The notes under the pieces were generated by a model. That model made no database searches. It was given only the letters and a program-made list of their open reading frames with translations, and had not been told where the DNA came from. From Aurantimonas sp. HBX-1 (GTDB lineage: Bacteria; Pseudomonadota; Alphaproteobacteria; Rhizobiales; Rhizobiaceae), in NCBI RefSeq assembly GCF_021391535.1, contig NZ_CP090066.1, positions 186,001-250,000 of the forward strand: a DNA stretch of 64,000 nt, in the 5' to 3' direction. This document shows positions 24,919 to 34,386 of this stretch, one piece after another. The position numbers and the translations under genes are program-made. Every line of letters starts with the position of its first letter. Position 1 is the stretch's first letter.

Positions 24919-25767
24919 ATGAACATGATCGAACCCACGCCACAAGCGACGCCGGCCGCCGTCTCGCCGCACCCCTATGCCAGCGCGCGACGCGACGAGG
25001 CGCTGCGCAATCCGCCCGGCGCGGCGCGCCGCGAAACGCTGCTCTATCTCGACGGCGTCAACAAGAGCTTCGACGGCTTCAAGGCGATCAACAACCTGTC
25101 GCTGGTGCTGGTGCGCGGCGAGATGCGCGCGATCATCGGGCCGAACGGCGCCGGCAAGACGACGATGATGGACATCATCACCGGCAAGACCAAGCCGGAT
25201 TCCGGCGAGGTCTATTTCAACGGCGACGTCGACCTCACCCGCCACGACGAGGCGGCGATCGCCGGCATGGGGATCGGGCGGAAGTTCCAGAAGCCGACCG
25301 TGTTCGAGGGCCACACGGTGGAGGACAATCTCCGCCTGTCGCTCGCCGGCCCGCGCTCGATCTTCAGCGCGCTCGTGCATCGCACGGACGACGGCGAGCG
25401 GGCGGCGATTGCACGGATCCTCGACACGACGCGGCTGTCGGCCAAGCGCCGGACGCTGGCGGCCGACCTCTCGCACGGCCAGAAGCAGTGGCTGGAGATC
25501 GGCATGCTGCTCGCACAGGATCCCGAACTCCTGCTGGTCGACGAGCCGGTCGCCGGCATGACCGACGCCGAAACCGAGGAGACCGCGCGGCTCCTGCGCG
25601 AGATCGCCGAGACCCGCTCGGTGGTGGTGGTCGAGCACGACATGCATTTCGTCCGCGATCTGGCGGTGAAGGTCACCTGCCTGCACGAGGGCGCGGTGCT
25701 CTCGGAAGGCACGCTCGACCACGTCTCGAAGGACCCGCGGGTGATCGAGGTGTATCTTGGGCGGTGA
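24919..25767 (+). CDS. urtD: Urea ABC transporter ATP-binding protein
   Basis: A 282-aa LivG-type ATPase that powers urea import with UrtE. Walker A is GPNGAGKTT (74-82), the signature LSHGQKQWLEIG (LSHGQ replaces the commoner LSGGQ, as is usual in UrtD), Walker B LLLVDEPVAG, and switch His in VVVVEHDMHF. About 40 unconserved residues precede the domain. It is separated from urtE by 306 bp containing an inverted repeat element, unusual inside this operon. Confidence 0.95.
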   Translation: MNMIEPTPQATPAAVSPHPYASARRDEALRNPPGAARRETLLYLDGVNKSFDGFKAINNLSLVLVRGEMRAIIGPNGAGKTTMMDIITGKTKPDSGEVYFNGDVDLTRHDEAAIAGMGIGRKFQKPTVFEGHTVEDNLRLSLAGPRSIFSALVHRTDDGERAAIARILDTTRLSAKRRTLAADLSHGQKQWLEIGMLLAQDPELLLVDEPVAGMTDAETEETARLLREIAETRSVVVVEHDMHFVRDLAVKVTCLHEGAVLSEGTLDHVSKDPRVIEVYLGR

Positions 25768-26073
25768 GGGCGGGGAGGGCGGCGTCGACACCGACGTCTC
25801 CGTCGGGATGCCGCCTCCTCCGCGTCGTCATCCTCGGGCCCCGTCCCGAGGATCCAGGACGGTGGAGGTCGCCTTCCCCGGGACAGAGTGTGGTCCAGCC
25901 TTTTCGCGCCGCCATTCAACGGCGCTCGGCCGGTGGCGACGTTGCTCTGGATCCTCGGGACGGGGCCCGAGGATGACGACCTGCAGGGGCCCGAGGATGA
26001 CGAAGGGCCGGCAACATCCGACCTCTACGCAGCCTCAACCCCGCGACAACGCCTTCGCAGCCAGGAACCAGCC
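25768..26073. other. Gap of 306 bp between urtD and urtE
   Basis: No gene. It is occupied mainly by the palindromic repeat pair at 25824-25980 and a third partial copy at 25986-26003. The rest is unremarkable GC-rich sequence leading into the urtE ribosome site (AGGA before 26074). Confidence 0.7.
25824..25980. repeat. 34-bp perfect inverted repeat pair (dispersed palindromic element)
   Basis: The arms at 25824-25857 and 25947-25980 are perfect reverse complements separated by 89 bp. Each arm is itself a hairpin, ATCCTCGGG/CCCGAGGAT with a 6-nt loop. A third, partial copy (GGGGCCCGAGGATGACGA) follows at 25986-26003. Very similar ATCCTCGGG...CCCGAGGAT units are scattered between genes in many alphaproteobacterial genomes (from memory, not searched). 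Transcripts could fold into a long stem between the two ATPase genes. Confidence 0.8.
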
Positions 26074-26769
26074 ATGCTGACCGTCTCGAACGTCGATCTC
26101 TATTACGGCGCCGCGCAGGCGCTGCGGGGCGTGTCGATGGGGGCGAAGAAGGGCGAGATTACCTGCGTCCTCGGGCGCAACGGCGTCGGCAAGACGTCGC
26201 TGCTGCGGGCCATCGTCGGCCAGCAGCCGATCCGCGCCGGCGAGATCGCGCTGGACGGCCAGAGTCTCGGCCGGCAGGCGCCCTATGCCCGGGCCCGCAA
26301 GGGCATCGGCTTCGTGCCGCAGGGCCGCGAGATCTTCCCGCTGCTGACGGTGCGCGAGAACCTGCAGACCGGCTTTGCGCCGCTGAAGCCCGCCGACCGC
26401 ACGATCCCCGACCATGTGTTCGAGCTGTTCCCGGTCTTGAAGGACATGCTCGGCCGGCGCGGCGGCGACCTCTCGGGCGGCCAGCAGCAGCAGCTCGCCA
26501 TCGGGAGGGCGCTGGTGACGCGGCCGCAGCTGCTGGTGCTCGACGAGCCGACCGAAGGCATCCAGCCGTCGATCATCAAGGATATCGGCCGGGCGATCCG
26601 CTACCTCAAGGAGCACTCGGGCCTGGCGATCCTCCTGGTCGAGCAGTACCTCGATTTCTGCCGCGAACTCGCCGACAAGGTCTACGTCATGGACCGCGGC
26701 GAGATCGTCTTCGAGGGGCCCGCCGAGGGCCTCGACGACCCGGCGGTCCGCCGGCATCTGACGGTCTGA
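26074..26769 (+). CDS. urtE: Urea ABC transporter ATP-binding protein
   Basis: A 231-aa LivF-type ATPase, partner of UrtD. Walker A GRNGVGKTS (34-42), Q-loop region FVPQGREIFPLLTV, signature LSGGQQQQLAIGRAL, Walker B LLVLDEPTEGIQP and switch His-equivalent region LLVEQYLDF. The UrtE-typical IQPSIIKDIG is present. The ATG at 26074 has AGGA 7 nt upstream. Longer in-frame starts run through the repeat element and are not credible. The YbjN-like gene follows after about 107 bp. Confidence 0.95.
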   Translation: MLTVSNVDLYYGAAQALRGVSMGAKKGEITCVLGRNGVGKTSLLRAIVGQQPIRAGEIALDGQSLGRQAPYARARKGIGFVPQGREIFPLLTVRENLQTGFAPLKPADRTIPDHVFELFPVLKDMLGRRGGDLSGGQQQQLAIGRALVTRPQLLVLDEPTEGIQPSIIKDIGRAIRYLKEHSGLAILLVEQYLDFCRELADKVYVMDRGEIVFEGPAEGLDDPAVRRHLTV

Positions 26770-26876
26770 CGCCATCTTGGAAGCGACGCAGCGTCATGCT
26801 AGCAATCGGCCACCGCCCGCACCCGGGATCGCCCCGGCCGCCTCAGGCAGCGCCGCGGTTTCGGGAGGATCGGCCG

Positions 26877-27332
26877 TTGCGTTTCGTGCTGTTGTTGATG
26901 GCGCTGGTGGCGTGGGGATCGCCGGCTCGCGCGCAGGAACTGGTCAAGGCGAGCGACATGGAGGCGATCGCCGAGCTAGCGCGGGGCTTCGGCTCGGCCT
27001 CGATCGAGAAGGGCGACTCCACCTACATCAAGGGCCGGATCGACGGCACGCTCTACGCGATCTTCTTCTACGACTGCGACAAGGACGGCACCGACTGCAA
27101 GAGCATCCAGTTCTATGCCTCGTGGGACGACGCCGTGGTGAAGCCCGACGTGATCAACGGCTGGAACCGGGACAAGCGCTTCGCCAAGGCCTATATCGAC
27201 AACGAGGACGACCCGGTCCTGGAGATGGACGTCAACCTGCGGCATGGCGTTCCGCGCGCCAATCTCGAGGACACGATCGACTGGTGGCGGATCTCGCTGG
27301 AGAAGTTCAAGTCGGACGTGCTCGAACTCTAG
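26877..27332 (+). CDS. Secreted YbjN-like protein between urea importer and urease genes
   Basis: A 151-aa protein with a signal peptide (FVLLLMALVAWGSPARAQ) and a mature part resembling YbjN/type III chaperone-like domains: FFYDCDKDGTDCKSIQFYASW, then INGWNRDKRFAKAYIDNEDDPVLEMDV. Two Cys flank an acidic loop. Function is unknown, and I see no direct link to urea. The start is placed at TTG 26877, which has GGGAGG 8-9 nt upstream and begins right at the signal peptide. An ATG at 26796 would add an Arg/Pro-rich leader with no support. Confidence 0.75.
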   Translation: MRFVLLLMALVAWGSPARAQELVKASDMEAIAELARGFGSASIEKGDSTYIKGRIDGTLYAIFFYDCDKDGTDCKSIQFYASWDDAVVKPDVINGWNRDKRFAKAYIDNEDDPVLEMDVNLRHGVPRANLEDTIDWWRISLEKFKSDVLEL

Positions 27333-27390
27333 TCGCGCCTGCGCCTGCCCGGCCAGCGCCTGCGGCGCGGCGGGCCCCGATGTCGCGGCG

Positions 27391-28230
27391 ATGAGCATGG
27401 ATGTTCTCGCCGACGATGCGGCGCCTGCCCCCGGCGCCTCGATGCAGCGTGCCGCCGGCGCCGTCGCGGCGGATTTTCGCCTCGTCGCCGGCCGCTCGCG
27501 CCTGCAGCGCCTGCACCAGGCGGGCTGCCTGAAGCTGCGGTTTCCGCGGCTGCCCGCCGCCGAGGCCGAGGCGGTGCTAATCAACACCGCCGGCGGCCTG
27601 ACCGGCGGCGACCGGCTCGACCAGCAGTTCGCCGTCGCCTCTGGCGCCCATCTCACCGTCACCACCCAGGCCTGCGAGCGGATCTACCGCGCTTCGTCCG
27701 GGCACGCCGGCGTCGCCACCCGCGTCCACATCGACGCCGGGGCGGGCTTTGCCTGGCTGCCGCAGGAGACGATCCTGTTCGAGGCCGGCGCGGTGCGGCG
27801 TTCGCTCGCCGTCGAGGCGGATGCGGCATCGCGCTTCGTGCTCTGCGAAAGCATCATTCTCGGCCGCGAACTGATGGGCGAGACCGTCGAGACCGGCCTG
27901 CTGCACGAAAGCTGGCGGGTCCGCGTCGGCGGCAGGCTGGCCTTCGCCGACGATCTGCATCTGTCGGGCGCCATCGCGGCGGCGACCGCCGGACCGGCGA
28001 GCCTCGGCGGCAGCCGCGCGCTGGCCACGGTGGTCGCCCATGCCCCGGATGTCGAAACGAAGCTCGCCGCCGTCCGGGCGTTGGCCGGCGACAGCGGCGG
28101 CGCCAGCCTGGTCGGCGGGCTGATGGTGGTTCGCCTGCTGGCACCGACCGGCTTTGCGCTGCGCAAGCGGCTCATGCCCGTGCTGGCCGCACTGGCGAAC
28201 GCGCCGGTGCCGCTTGTATGGTCGCTCTGA
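27391..28230 (+). CDS. ureD: Urease accessory protein UreD
   Basis: A 279-aa cytoplasmic chaperone that binds apo-urease and recruits UreF and UreG for nickel insertion. UreD motifs: AVLINTAGGLTGGDRL, TTQACERIYRA, GAGFAWLPQETILFEAG, and the conserved CESIILGRELMGE. ATGs at 27391 and 27397 are equally possible, and a third lies 16 residues in. It is followed by ureA after 21 bp. Confidence 0.95.
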   Translation: MSMDVLADDAAPAPGASMQRAAGAVAADFRLVAGRSRLQRLHQAGCLKLRFPRLPAAEAEAVLINTAGGLTGGDRLDQQFAVASGAHLTVTTQACERIYRASSGHAGVATRVHIDAGAGFAWLPQETILFEAGAVRRSLAVEADAASRFVLCESIILGRELMGETVETGLLHESWRVRVGGRLAFADDLHLSGAIAAATAGPASLGGSRALATVVAHAPDVETKLAAVRALAGDSGGASLVGGLMVVRLLAPTGFALRKRLMPVLAALANAPVPLVWSL

Positions 28231-28251
28231 CGACAGGATGAGGAATCAGGA

Positions 28252-28554
28252 ATGCAGCTGACCCCCCGCGAGAAGGACAAGCTCCTCGTCTCCATGGCCG
28301 CGCAGGTCGCCCGGCGCCGCCTCGAGCGGGGCGTGAAGCTCAACCATCCCGAGGCGATCGCGCTGATCACCGACTTCGTGGTCGAGGGCGCGCGCGACGG
28401 GCGGCCTGTCGCCGAGCTGATGGAGGCCGGGGCGCACGTCATCACCCGCGACCAGGTGATGCAGGGCGTGGCGGAGATGATCCACGATGTGCAGGTCGAG
28501 GCGACGTTTCCCGACGGGACCAAGCTGGTGACGGTGCACGAGCCGATCCGCTGA
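28252..28554 (+). CDS. ureA: Urease gamma subunit
   Basis: The 100-aa small structural subunit of urease. It matches the family end to end: MQLTPREKDKLLVSMAA, RRLERGVKLNHPEAIALI, and the C-terminal TFPDGTKLVTVHEPIR. Co-transcribed with ureD. The structural genes then break off: a leftward gene and a divergent promoter region separate it from ureJ and ureB. Confidence 0.98.
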   Translation: MQLTPREKDKLLVSMAAQVARRRLERGVKLNHPEAIALITDFVVEGARDGRPVAELMEAGAHVITRDQVMQGVAEMIHDVQVEATFPDGTKLVTVHEPIR

Positions 28555-28573
28555 AGCCGGCGAGCGGCGCGGC

Positions 28574-28846
28574 CTAGCGGCCGCCGCTGGCGTCGGCGTC
28601 CCGGTCGAGAACAGCGTCTTCCGGGGCCGCCTCCGTCCCGAGCGACGACAGCGCCATGGGCTCGGCTTCGACGGCGACCTCGAACGGCCTGCCGCCGACG
28701 AAGCGGTAGCCCTGCTCGAGCCGCGAATAGTAGGCAGGCCCGGTGACCCCGCCGAGCGTCACGGTGCGCACCAGCAACGGCTCCTGATGGCCGGCCGGCA
28801 GGCACGAATAGATAAGCGTCGCCGCGATCACGGATGATCTCAGCAT
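28574..28846 (-). CDS. Small exported protein, unknown
   Basis: A 90-aa protein with a hydrophobic N-terminus ending in LIYSC, which could be a lipoprotein signal (lipid on Cys15). The mature part has no recognised domain: EPLLVRTVTLGGVTGPAYYSR, then an acidic tail. GGAG lies 7 nt before the ATG at 28846. It is antisense to the urease operon direction, between ureA and ureJ, and converges on ureA with 19 bp between stops. Function unknown. Confidence 0.55.
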   Translation of the reverse strand: MLRSSVIAATLIYSCLPAGHQEPLLVRTVTLGGVTGPAYYSRLEQGYRFVGGRPFEVAVEAEPMALSSLGTEAAPEDAVLDRDADASGGR

Positions 28847-29176
28847 CTGTCGACTCCAACCTGTTGTCGGCGGCAGGCACCGGTCGTTGATCGCCGGTGC
28901 TCCAGCCTGCCTGCATGCGTCTCGAACGGTCCGTCGATGCGGCCGGTTCGAAAACGTTTGTACGGCGCGGCTGGTTTCCGGAGTTTTGCGGTGCGGCAGC
29001 AATCTGGCGGTATCGTTTCCAATTGCTTCCATAGCCCTCCGCCGATGCCGCGTGCGCTGCGAGAAAGGCTTTGACAGCCCGGGGGCGGGCTTTCATGATC
29101 GCACCGACTCCGCGGCCATAGCGGGGAAGGACGCGACCCAAACCGGGGCGCCTGTCGATCAAAGAGAGAGACATCC
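28847..29176. other. Gap of 330 bp, divergent promoter region
   Basis: No gene. It lies between the leftward small exported protein and the rightward ureJ. It carries the sigma-70-type promoter at 29071-29099 for ureJ and presumably a leftward promoter not resolved by eye. Confidence 0.6.
29071..29099 (+). promoter_or_regulatory. Sigma-70-type promoter of ureJ-ureB
   Basis: Perfect TTGACA (29071-29076), 17-bp spacer and CATGAT (29094-29099, 4 of 6 to consensus). The transcript would start about 70 nt before ureJ. It suggests that the second urease block is expressed independently of the urt operon. Confidence 0.55.
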
Positions 29177-29752
29177 ATGTTCAAACGCCTTTCGCTCACC
29201 CTTGCCACGCTCGCTGCGGCGACCGCTCCCGCCTTCGCCCATCTTAATCCGGCCGAGCACGGCTCGCTGATGGCCGGCATGTCGCACCCGCTGTTCGGCT
29301 GGGACCACGTATTGGTGATGGTGGCCGCGGGCATCTGGGCGGCGATGATCGGCGAGCGCGCGCTCTGGATCGTACCGACGGCGTTCGTGGCGATGATGGG
29401 GATCGGCTACGCCCTAGCGGTGGCGGGCTTCCCGCTGCCCTTCGTCGAGCCGGTGATCCTCGCCTCGGTGGTGGCGGTGGGCCTGCTGATCGCCGCCGCC
29501 GTGCGGCTGCCGGTGCCGGCCGCCGCCGCTGTCGTCGGCGCCTTCGCGCTGTTCCACGGCTCGGCGCATGGCGGCGAACTCGCCAGCGCCGGCGCGCTGT
29601 CCTTCGGCCTCGGCTTCGTGCTTGCGACGGCCGGCCTGCATCTGGTCGGCCTCGGCCTCGGTGCCGGCCTGTCGCGCGTCGGCAGTCCGCTGCTGGTGCG
29701 CGGCCTCGGCGCCGCTTCGGCGGTCGCCGGCCTCTATCTGATGGCCGCCTGA
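29177..29752 (+). CDS. ureJ: HupE/UreJ family membrane protein
   Basis: A 191-aa inner-membrane protein, a probable nickel permease or metal-supply protein for urease. After a signal-like N-terminus (cleavage near AFA/H), the family's His-rich motif HPLFGWDHVLVMVAAGIWA is present, with a second His motif LFHGSAHGGELA. About five or six hydrophobic helices are visible. ureB follows 22 bp later, which supports urease-linked UreJ rather than hydrogenase-linked HupE. Confidence 0.9.
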   Translation: MFKRLSLTLATLAAATAPAFAHLNPAEHGSLMAGMSHPLFGWDHVLVMVAAGIWAAMIGERALWIVPTAFVAMMGIGYALAVAGFPLPFVEPVILASVVAVGLLIAAAVRLPVPAAAAVVGAFALFHGSAHGGELASAGALSFGLGFVLATAGLHLVGLGLGAGLSRVGSPLLVRGLGAASAVAGLYLMAA

Positions 29753-29774
29753 GAGCCCGGTTCGGAGCGCGCGC

Positions 29775-30080
29775 ATGATCCCCGGTGAAATCATCACCAG
29801 CGACGGCGACATCACCCTCAACGAGGGCGCCGCCGCGGTGACGCTGGAAGTCGGCAATACCGGCGACCGGCCGGTGCAGGTCGGCAGCCACTACCATTTC
29901 GCCGAGACCAATCCGGCGCTCGCCTTCGACCGGGAGGCCGCCCGCGGCATGCGCCTCGACATCGCCGCCGGCACGGCGGTGCGTTTCGAGCCGGGGCAAA
30001 CCCGCGAGGTGCATCTGGTGCCGTATCGCGGGTCGCGGACGGTCTACGGCTTCAACGGCAAGGTGATGGGCCGGCTGTAG
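29775..30080 (+). CDS. ureB: Urease beta subunit
   Basis: The 101-aa structural subunit of urease. Family sequence throughout: MIPGEIITSDGDITLNEG, VQVGSHYHFAETNPAL, GMRLDIAAGTAVRFEPG, and the C-terminal GFNGKVMGRL. It sits between ureJ and a cyclase-family gene. ureC is 2.6 kb further on, so the usual ureABC contiguity is lost. Confidence 0.98.
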   Translation: MIPGEIITSDGDITLNEGAAAVTLEVGNTGDRPVQVGSHYHFAETNPALAFDREAARGMRLDIAAGTAVRFEPGQTREVHLVPYRGSRTVYGFNGKVMGRL

Positions 30081-30157
30081 GCCGCCGCCGCGTCGCCTTG
30101 CCCGGAAATGGCCGGATGCTGTCCGGCGGGATGTGTTTCTGACGGAGGGGGAAGGCG

Positions 30158-30997
30158 ATGTGTGACCACTGCGTGATCGAAAGCGTCAAGCGGCAGATGC
30201 TGAGCCGCCGCAGCCTGCTGGGCGGCGGCCTGGCCGCCGCGGCCGCGAGCGTTGCCGCGCCGGCCTTTGCCCAGGATGCGGCGAGCCCGGCGGCCGGCGC
30301 CGCGAAAGCCGTCCGGGCGCTGACCATCGCCGACATGACGCATGAGCTGTACCCGGAGTTTCCGACCTATTTCGGCGAACAGCAGTTCTTCATGGAGCAG
30401 AAATTCTCCTTCGAGAAAGACAAGTTCAACCTCTTCGAGCTGCGGGTGAACGAGCACACCGGCACGCATGTCGACGCGCCGCTGCACTTTTCCGAAGACG
30501 GCCAGTCGGTCGCCGAGATCCCGGTCGAGAAGCTGATGGCGCCGCTCGTCGTGATCGACATCAAGGCGAAGGCTGCGGAAGACCCCAACGCGCAGGTGAC
30601 GCCCGACGATCTCAAGGCGTGGATCGACGCCCATGGCGACATGCCGGAAAACTGCTGTGTCGCGATGAATTCCGGCTGGCAGCAGCATCTCGGCACCGAC
30701 ATGTTCCGCAATGCCGACGCCGACGGCACGATGCACTTCCCGGGCTTCCACCTGGAGGCGGTGCAGATGCTTCTGGAAGGCTCGGCCGTGGGCATCGCCG
30801 TCGACACGCTGTCGCTGGACTTCGGCCAGTCGCCCGACTTCGCGGTGCATTACGGCTGGCTGCCGACGGGGCGCTGGGGACTCGAATGCATCGCCAACCT
30901 CGACGCAATGCCGGCAACGGGCGCGACGCTGATCGTCGGCGCGCCGAAGCATCGCGGCGGCACCGGCGGGCCGGCGCGCGTCTTCGCGCTGACCTGA
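30158..30997 (+). CDS. Exported cyclase-family (kynurenine formamidase-like) hydrolase
   Basis: A 279-aa protein of the cyclase/formamidase family, metal-dependent hydrolases of amide or lactam bonds. The metal-binding motif is intact: HTGTHVDAPLHF. A twin-arginine signal (SRRSLLGGG at 16-24, then an Ala-rich hydrophobic stretch to about 38) predicts export in folded form to the periplasm, unlike classic KynB. Substrate is unknown. Position between ureB and ureC makes a urea-derived or other nitrogenous amide conceivable, but that is inference. The AhpD-like gene begins 8 bp after its stop. Confidence 0.82.
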   Translation: MCDHCVIESVKRQMLSRRSLLGGGLAAAAASVAAPAFAQDAASPAAGAAKAVRALTIADMTHELYPEFPTYFGEQQFFMEQKFSFEKDKFNLFELRVNEHTGTHVDAPLHFSEDGQSVAEIPVEKLMAPLVVIDIKAKAAEDPNAQVTPDDLKAWIDAHGDMPENCCVAMNSGWQQHLGTDMFRNADADGTMHFPGFHLEAVQMLLEGSAVGIAVDTLSLDFGQSPDFAVHYGWLPTGRWGLECIANLDAMPATGATLIVGAPKHRGGTGGPARVFALT

Positions 30998-31005
30998 TCC
31001 CGGCC

Positions 31006-31404
31006 GTGGCGACGAGCCCGCTGGTCGGCGACGCGGCGGCCGAACCCCGCGTCAAAGCGGTGTTCGACGACATCAAGGCGACGCGCGGCACCGACACGAT
31101 CAACAATTTCTGGCGGGCGCTGGCGGCCGACCCGGCGACGCTGGAACGCACCTGGCAGGAGGTGAAGGCGGTGATGGGCGCGGAGGGCGCGCTCGACCCG
31201 CTGACGCGCGAACTCCTCTACATCGCCGTTTCGGCGACCAGCGGCTGCAGCTATTGCGTCCATTCCCATACGGCGGCGGCCCGCGCCAAGGGCATGACCG
31301 ACGCGCAATATGGCGAGCTGCTGGCGGTCATCGGCCTCGCCGCCAAGACCAACCGGCTGGCCGAGGCGCTTCAGGTGCCGGTGGACGAGGCCTTCCTGCG
31401 CTGA
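31006..31404 (+). CDS. Carboxymuconolactone decarboxylase / AhpD-like protein
   Basis: A 132-aa cytoplasmic protein of the CMD/AhpD family. The redox CxxC and nearby His are present in SGCSYCVHSH, which suggests peroxidase or thiol-redox activity rather than lactone decarboxylation. The start is GTG 31006, 8 bp after the cyclase stop, so the two are likely co-expressed. It converges on the leftward secreted protein with 15 bp between stops. Its role beside urease is unknown. Confidence 0.82.
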   Translation: MATSPLVGDAAAEPRVKAVFDDIKATRGTDTINNFWRALAADPATLERTWQEVKAVMGAEGALDPLTRELLYIAVSATSGCSYCVHSHTAAARAKGMTDAQYGELLAVIGLAAKTNRLAEALQVPVDEAFLR

Positions 31405-31419
31405 AGAGCGAAGGCGGTA

Positions 31420-31965
31420 TCAGTCGCCGTTCGGCTTGGGCGTCGCGCTCGGGCCGGCGGCGAGGCCGCGACGGATGGCGCCGAGATCGACGTCCACGGT
31501 CGGCACCGGGATTCGGTAGGCCTGCGGCGAGCCGGAACCGGCCGTCGACCGGAAGCCGTCGTCGTCATCGTCGTTGCCGAGTGTCGTCACGGCGCTGCCG
31601 CCGGTGCCGGAGCGGGCAAGGCCGTCGACATTCAGCGAGTTGATCGACGAATCGCCTTCCGTGGCGCGCGCGGCGTTTGAGTCGCTGCCGCCGCCGAGCC
31701 CGATGCCGGCATCGGGCAGGATGGGTTCGGTGACCGTGGAGCCGACGCCGCCTGTCGGCGATCCGCTGCCGCCGATGCTGCTGCCGCCGCCGACGCTGCT
31801 GCCGCCGACGCTGCTGCTGCCGACGCCGCCCGCGGCGCCGGAAGACCCGACGCCGCCCGAACTGCTGCCGCTGCCGCTGCCGGAGATGCTGCCGACCTGT
31901 GCCGTCGCGGGGAGCGAGACGAGCGCGGCGGCGACGCCCGTGATGATGGCGAGGGATACACGCAT
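31420..31965 (-). CDS. Secreted Gly/Ser-rich protein, paralogue of its neighbour
   Basis: A 181-aa protein with a clear signal peptide (residues 1-22, ending PATAQ). Residues 23-77 are nearly all Gly and Ser with occasional Val, as near-repeats of GGVGSS/GGSSVGG, likely disordered. A conserved block follows: ATEGDSSIN (101-109), ARSGTGGSAVT (117-127). An Asp run (NDDDDDG) lies at 131-137. The block is shared with the protein at 32046-32465, so the two are diverged duplicates. No domain is recognised. The role may be surface or matrix related, but this is a guess. Confidence 0.7.
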   Translation of the reverse strand: MRVSLAIITGVAAALVSLPATAQVGSISGSGSGSSSGGVGSSGAAGGVGSSSVGGSSVGGGSSIGGSGSPTGGVGSTVTEPILPDAGIGLGGGSDSNAARATEGDSSINSLNVDGLARSGTGGSAVTTLGNDDDDDGFRSTAGSGSPQAYRIPVPTVDVDLGAIRRGLAAGPSATPKPNGD

Positions 31966-32045
31966 GGGGGCGCCTTTCGTTTGCCGGACGGAGCTCAGTC
32001 TACTGCAAGGCAACTCCGGCGTCCCGCCGCGGTTCCGCCGGCCGC

Positions 32046-32465
32046 CTAGCGCCGGATGATCGCCCGGCCGCCCGAGCTGCCGCCCGAGCCGCCGCGCGTC
32101 ACCGCGCTGCCGCCGATGGCGTTCGGGCCGCTGCGGGCGAAGTCGCCGGCATTGATGTCGTTGAGGTCGGAGCGGCCTTCCGTGGCGCGGCGTTCGATCG
32201 TCGCGCCACTCGCCGCGCCGCCGCGCGGCACCACCGGCCGCAGATAGCTGTCGTCGTAGTCCTTGCCGTAGACGCGCTCCTCGACCGTGTCGCCGAACAC
32301 GTCGGCGCCGGGAACGCGAGGCCCGGCAGCGCGCCGCGGCGCACCGTCGATGCGCATGCCGGAAACCGAGGAACCCGGCACGCTGCCGATCGGCCCCGGA
32401 TCGAAGGCCTGGGCGAGAGCCGGGCCGGGGCCGAGCAGGGCGGCGATAAGCGCCAGGCGGATCAT
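32046..32465 (-). CDS. Secreted protein, paralogue of its neighbour
   Basis: A 139-aa protein with a signal peptide (1-19, ending PALAQ). The mature part has VFGDTVEERVYGKDYDDSYL and then the block shared with the downstream paralogue: ATEGRSDLN (94-102), ARSG (110-113) and GGSAVT (118-123), ending in a Gly/Ser-rich tail RGGSGGSSGG. Function unknown. It is first of the leftward pair, 80 bp upstream of the other, and divergent from ureC, so the 171-bp gap to ureC carries promoters for both directions. Confidence 0.68.
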   Translation of the reverse strand: MIRLALIAALLGPGPALAQAFDPGPIGSVPGSSVSGMRIDGAPRRAAGPRVPGADVFGDTVEERVYGKDYDDSYLRPVVPRGGAASGATIERRATEGRSDLNDINAGDFARSGPNAIGGSAVTRGGSGGSSGGRAIIRR

Positions 32466-32636
32466 GGGAACTCCTCGAACACGGGGGTGTCTCGCCCAAG
32501 GGCGCAGGTCTCCGCCAGCAGTCTCGCCGCGATCGACGATAGCGGGAAGACAAGCTTTCGCGACCGATCTAAGGTCGGCGATGCTGCGCCGCAATGGCGC
32601 GGTCGTGCCGTCTCAAGCCGCCCGGAGTGACAGCCC

Positions 32637-34349
<1,713 letters not shown>

Positions 34350-34386
34350 CCATCCCTGAACGGAAACGACCTTCGGGAGGAGGGAC

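Noticed and set aside
23647..25791. 714-codon minus-strand frame opposite urtC and urtD
   Set aside because: Same cause: composition-driven antisense frame, no motifs, and it would cover three well-supported importer genes.
31740..31890. Possible tandem DNA repeat array or CRISPR-like pattern
   Set aside because: The GCCGCC-type periodicity is the coding sequence for the Gly/Ser-rich segment of the secreted protein. There are no equal-length spacers, and no CRISPR array was seen anywhere.
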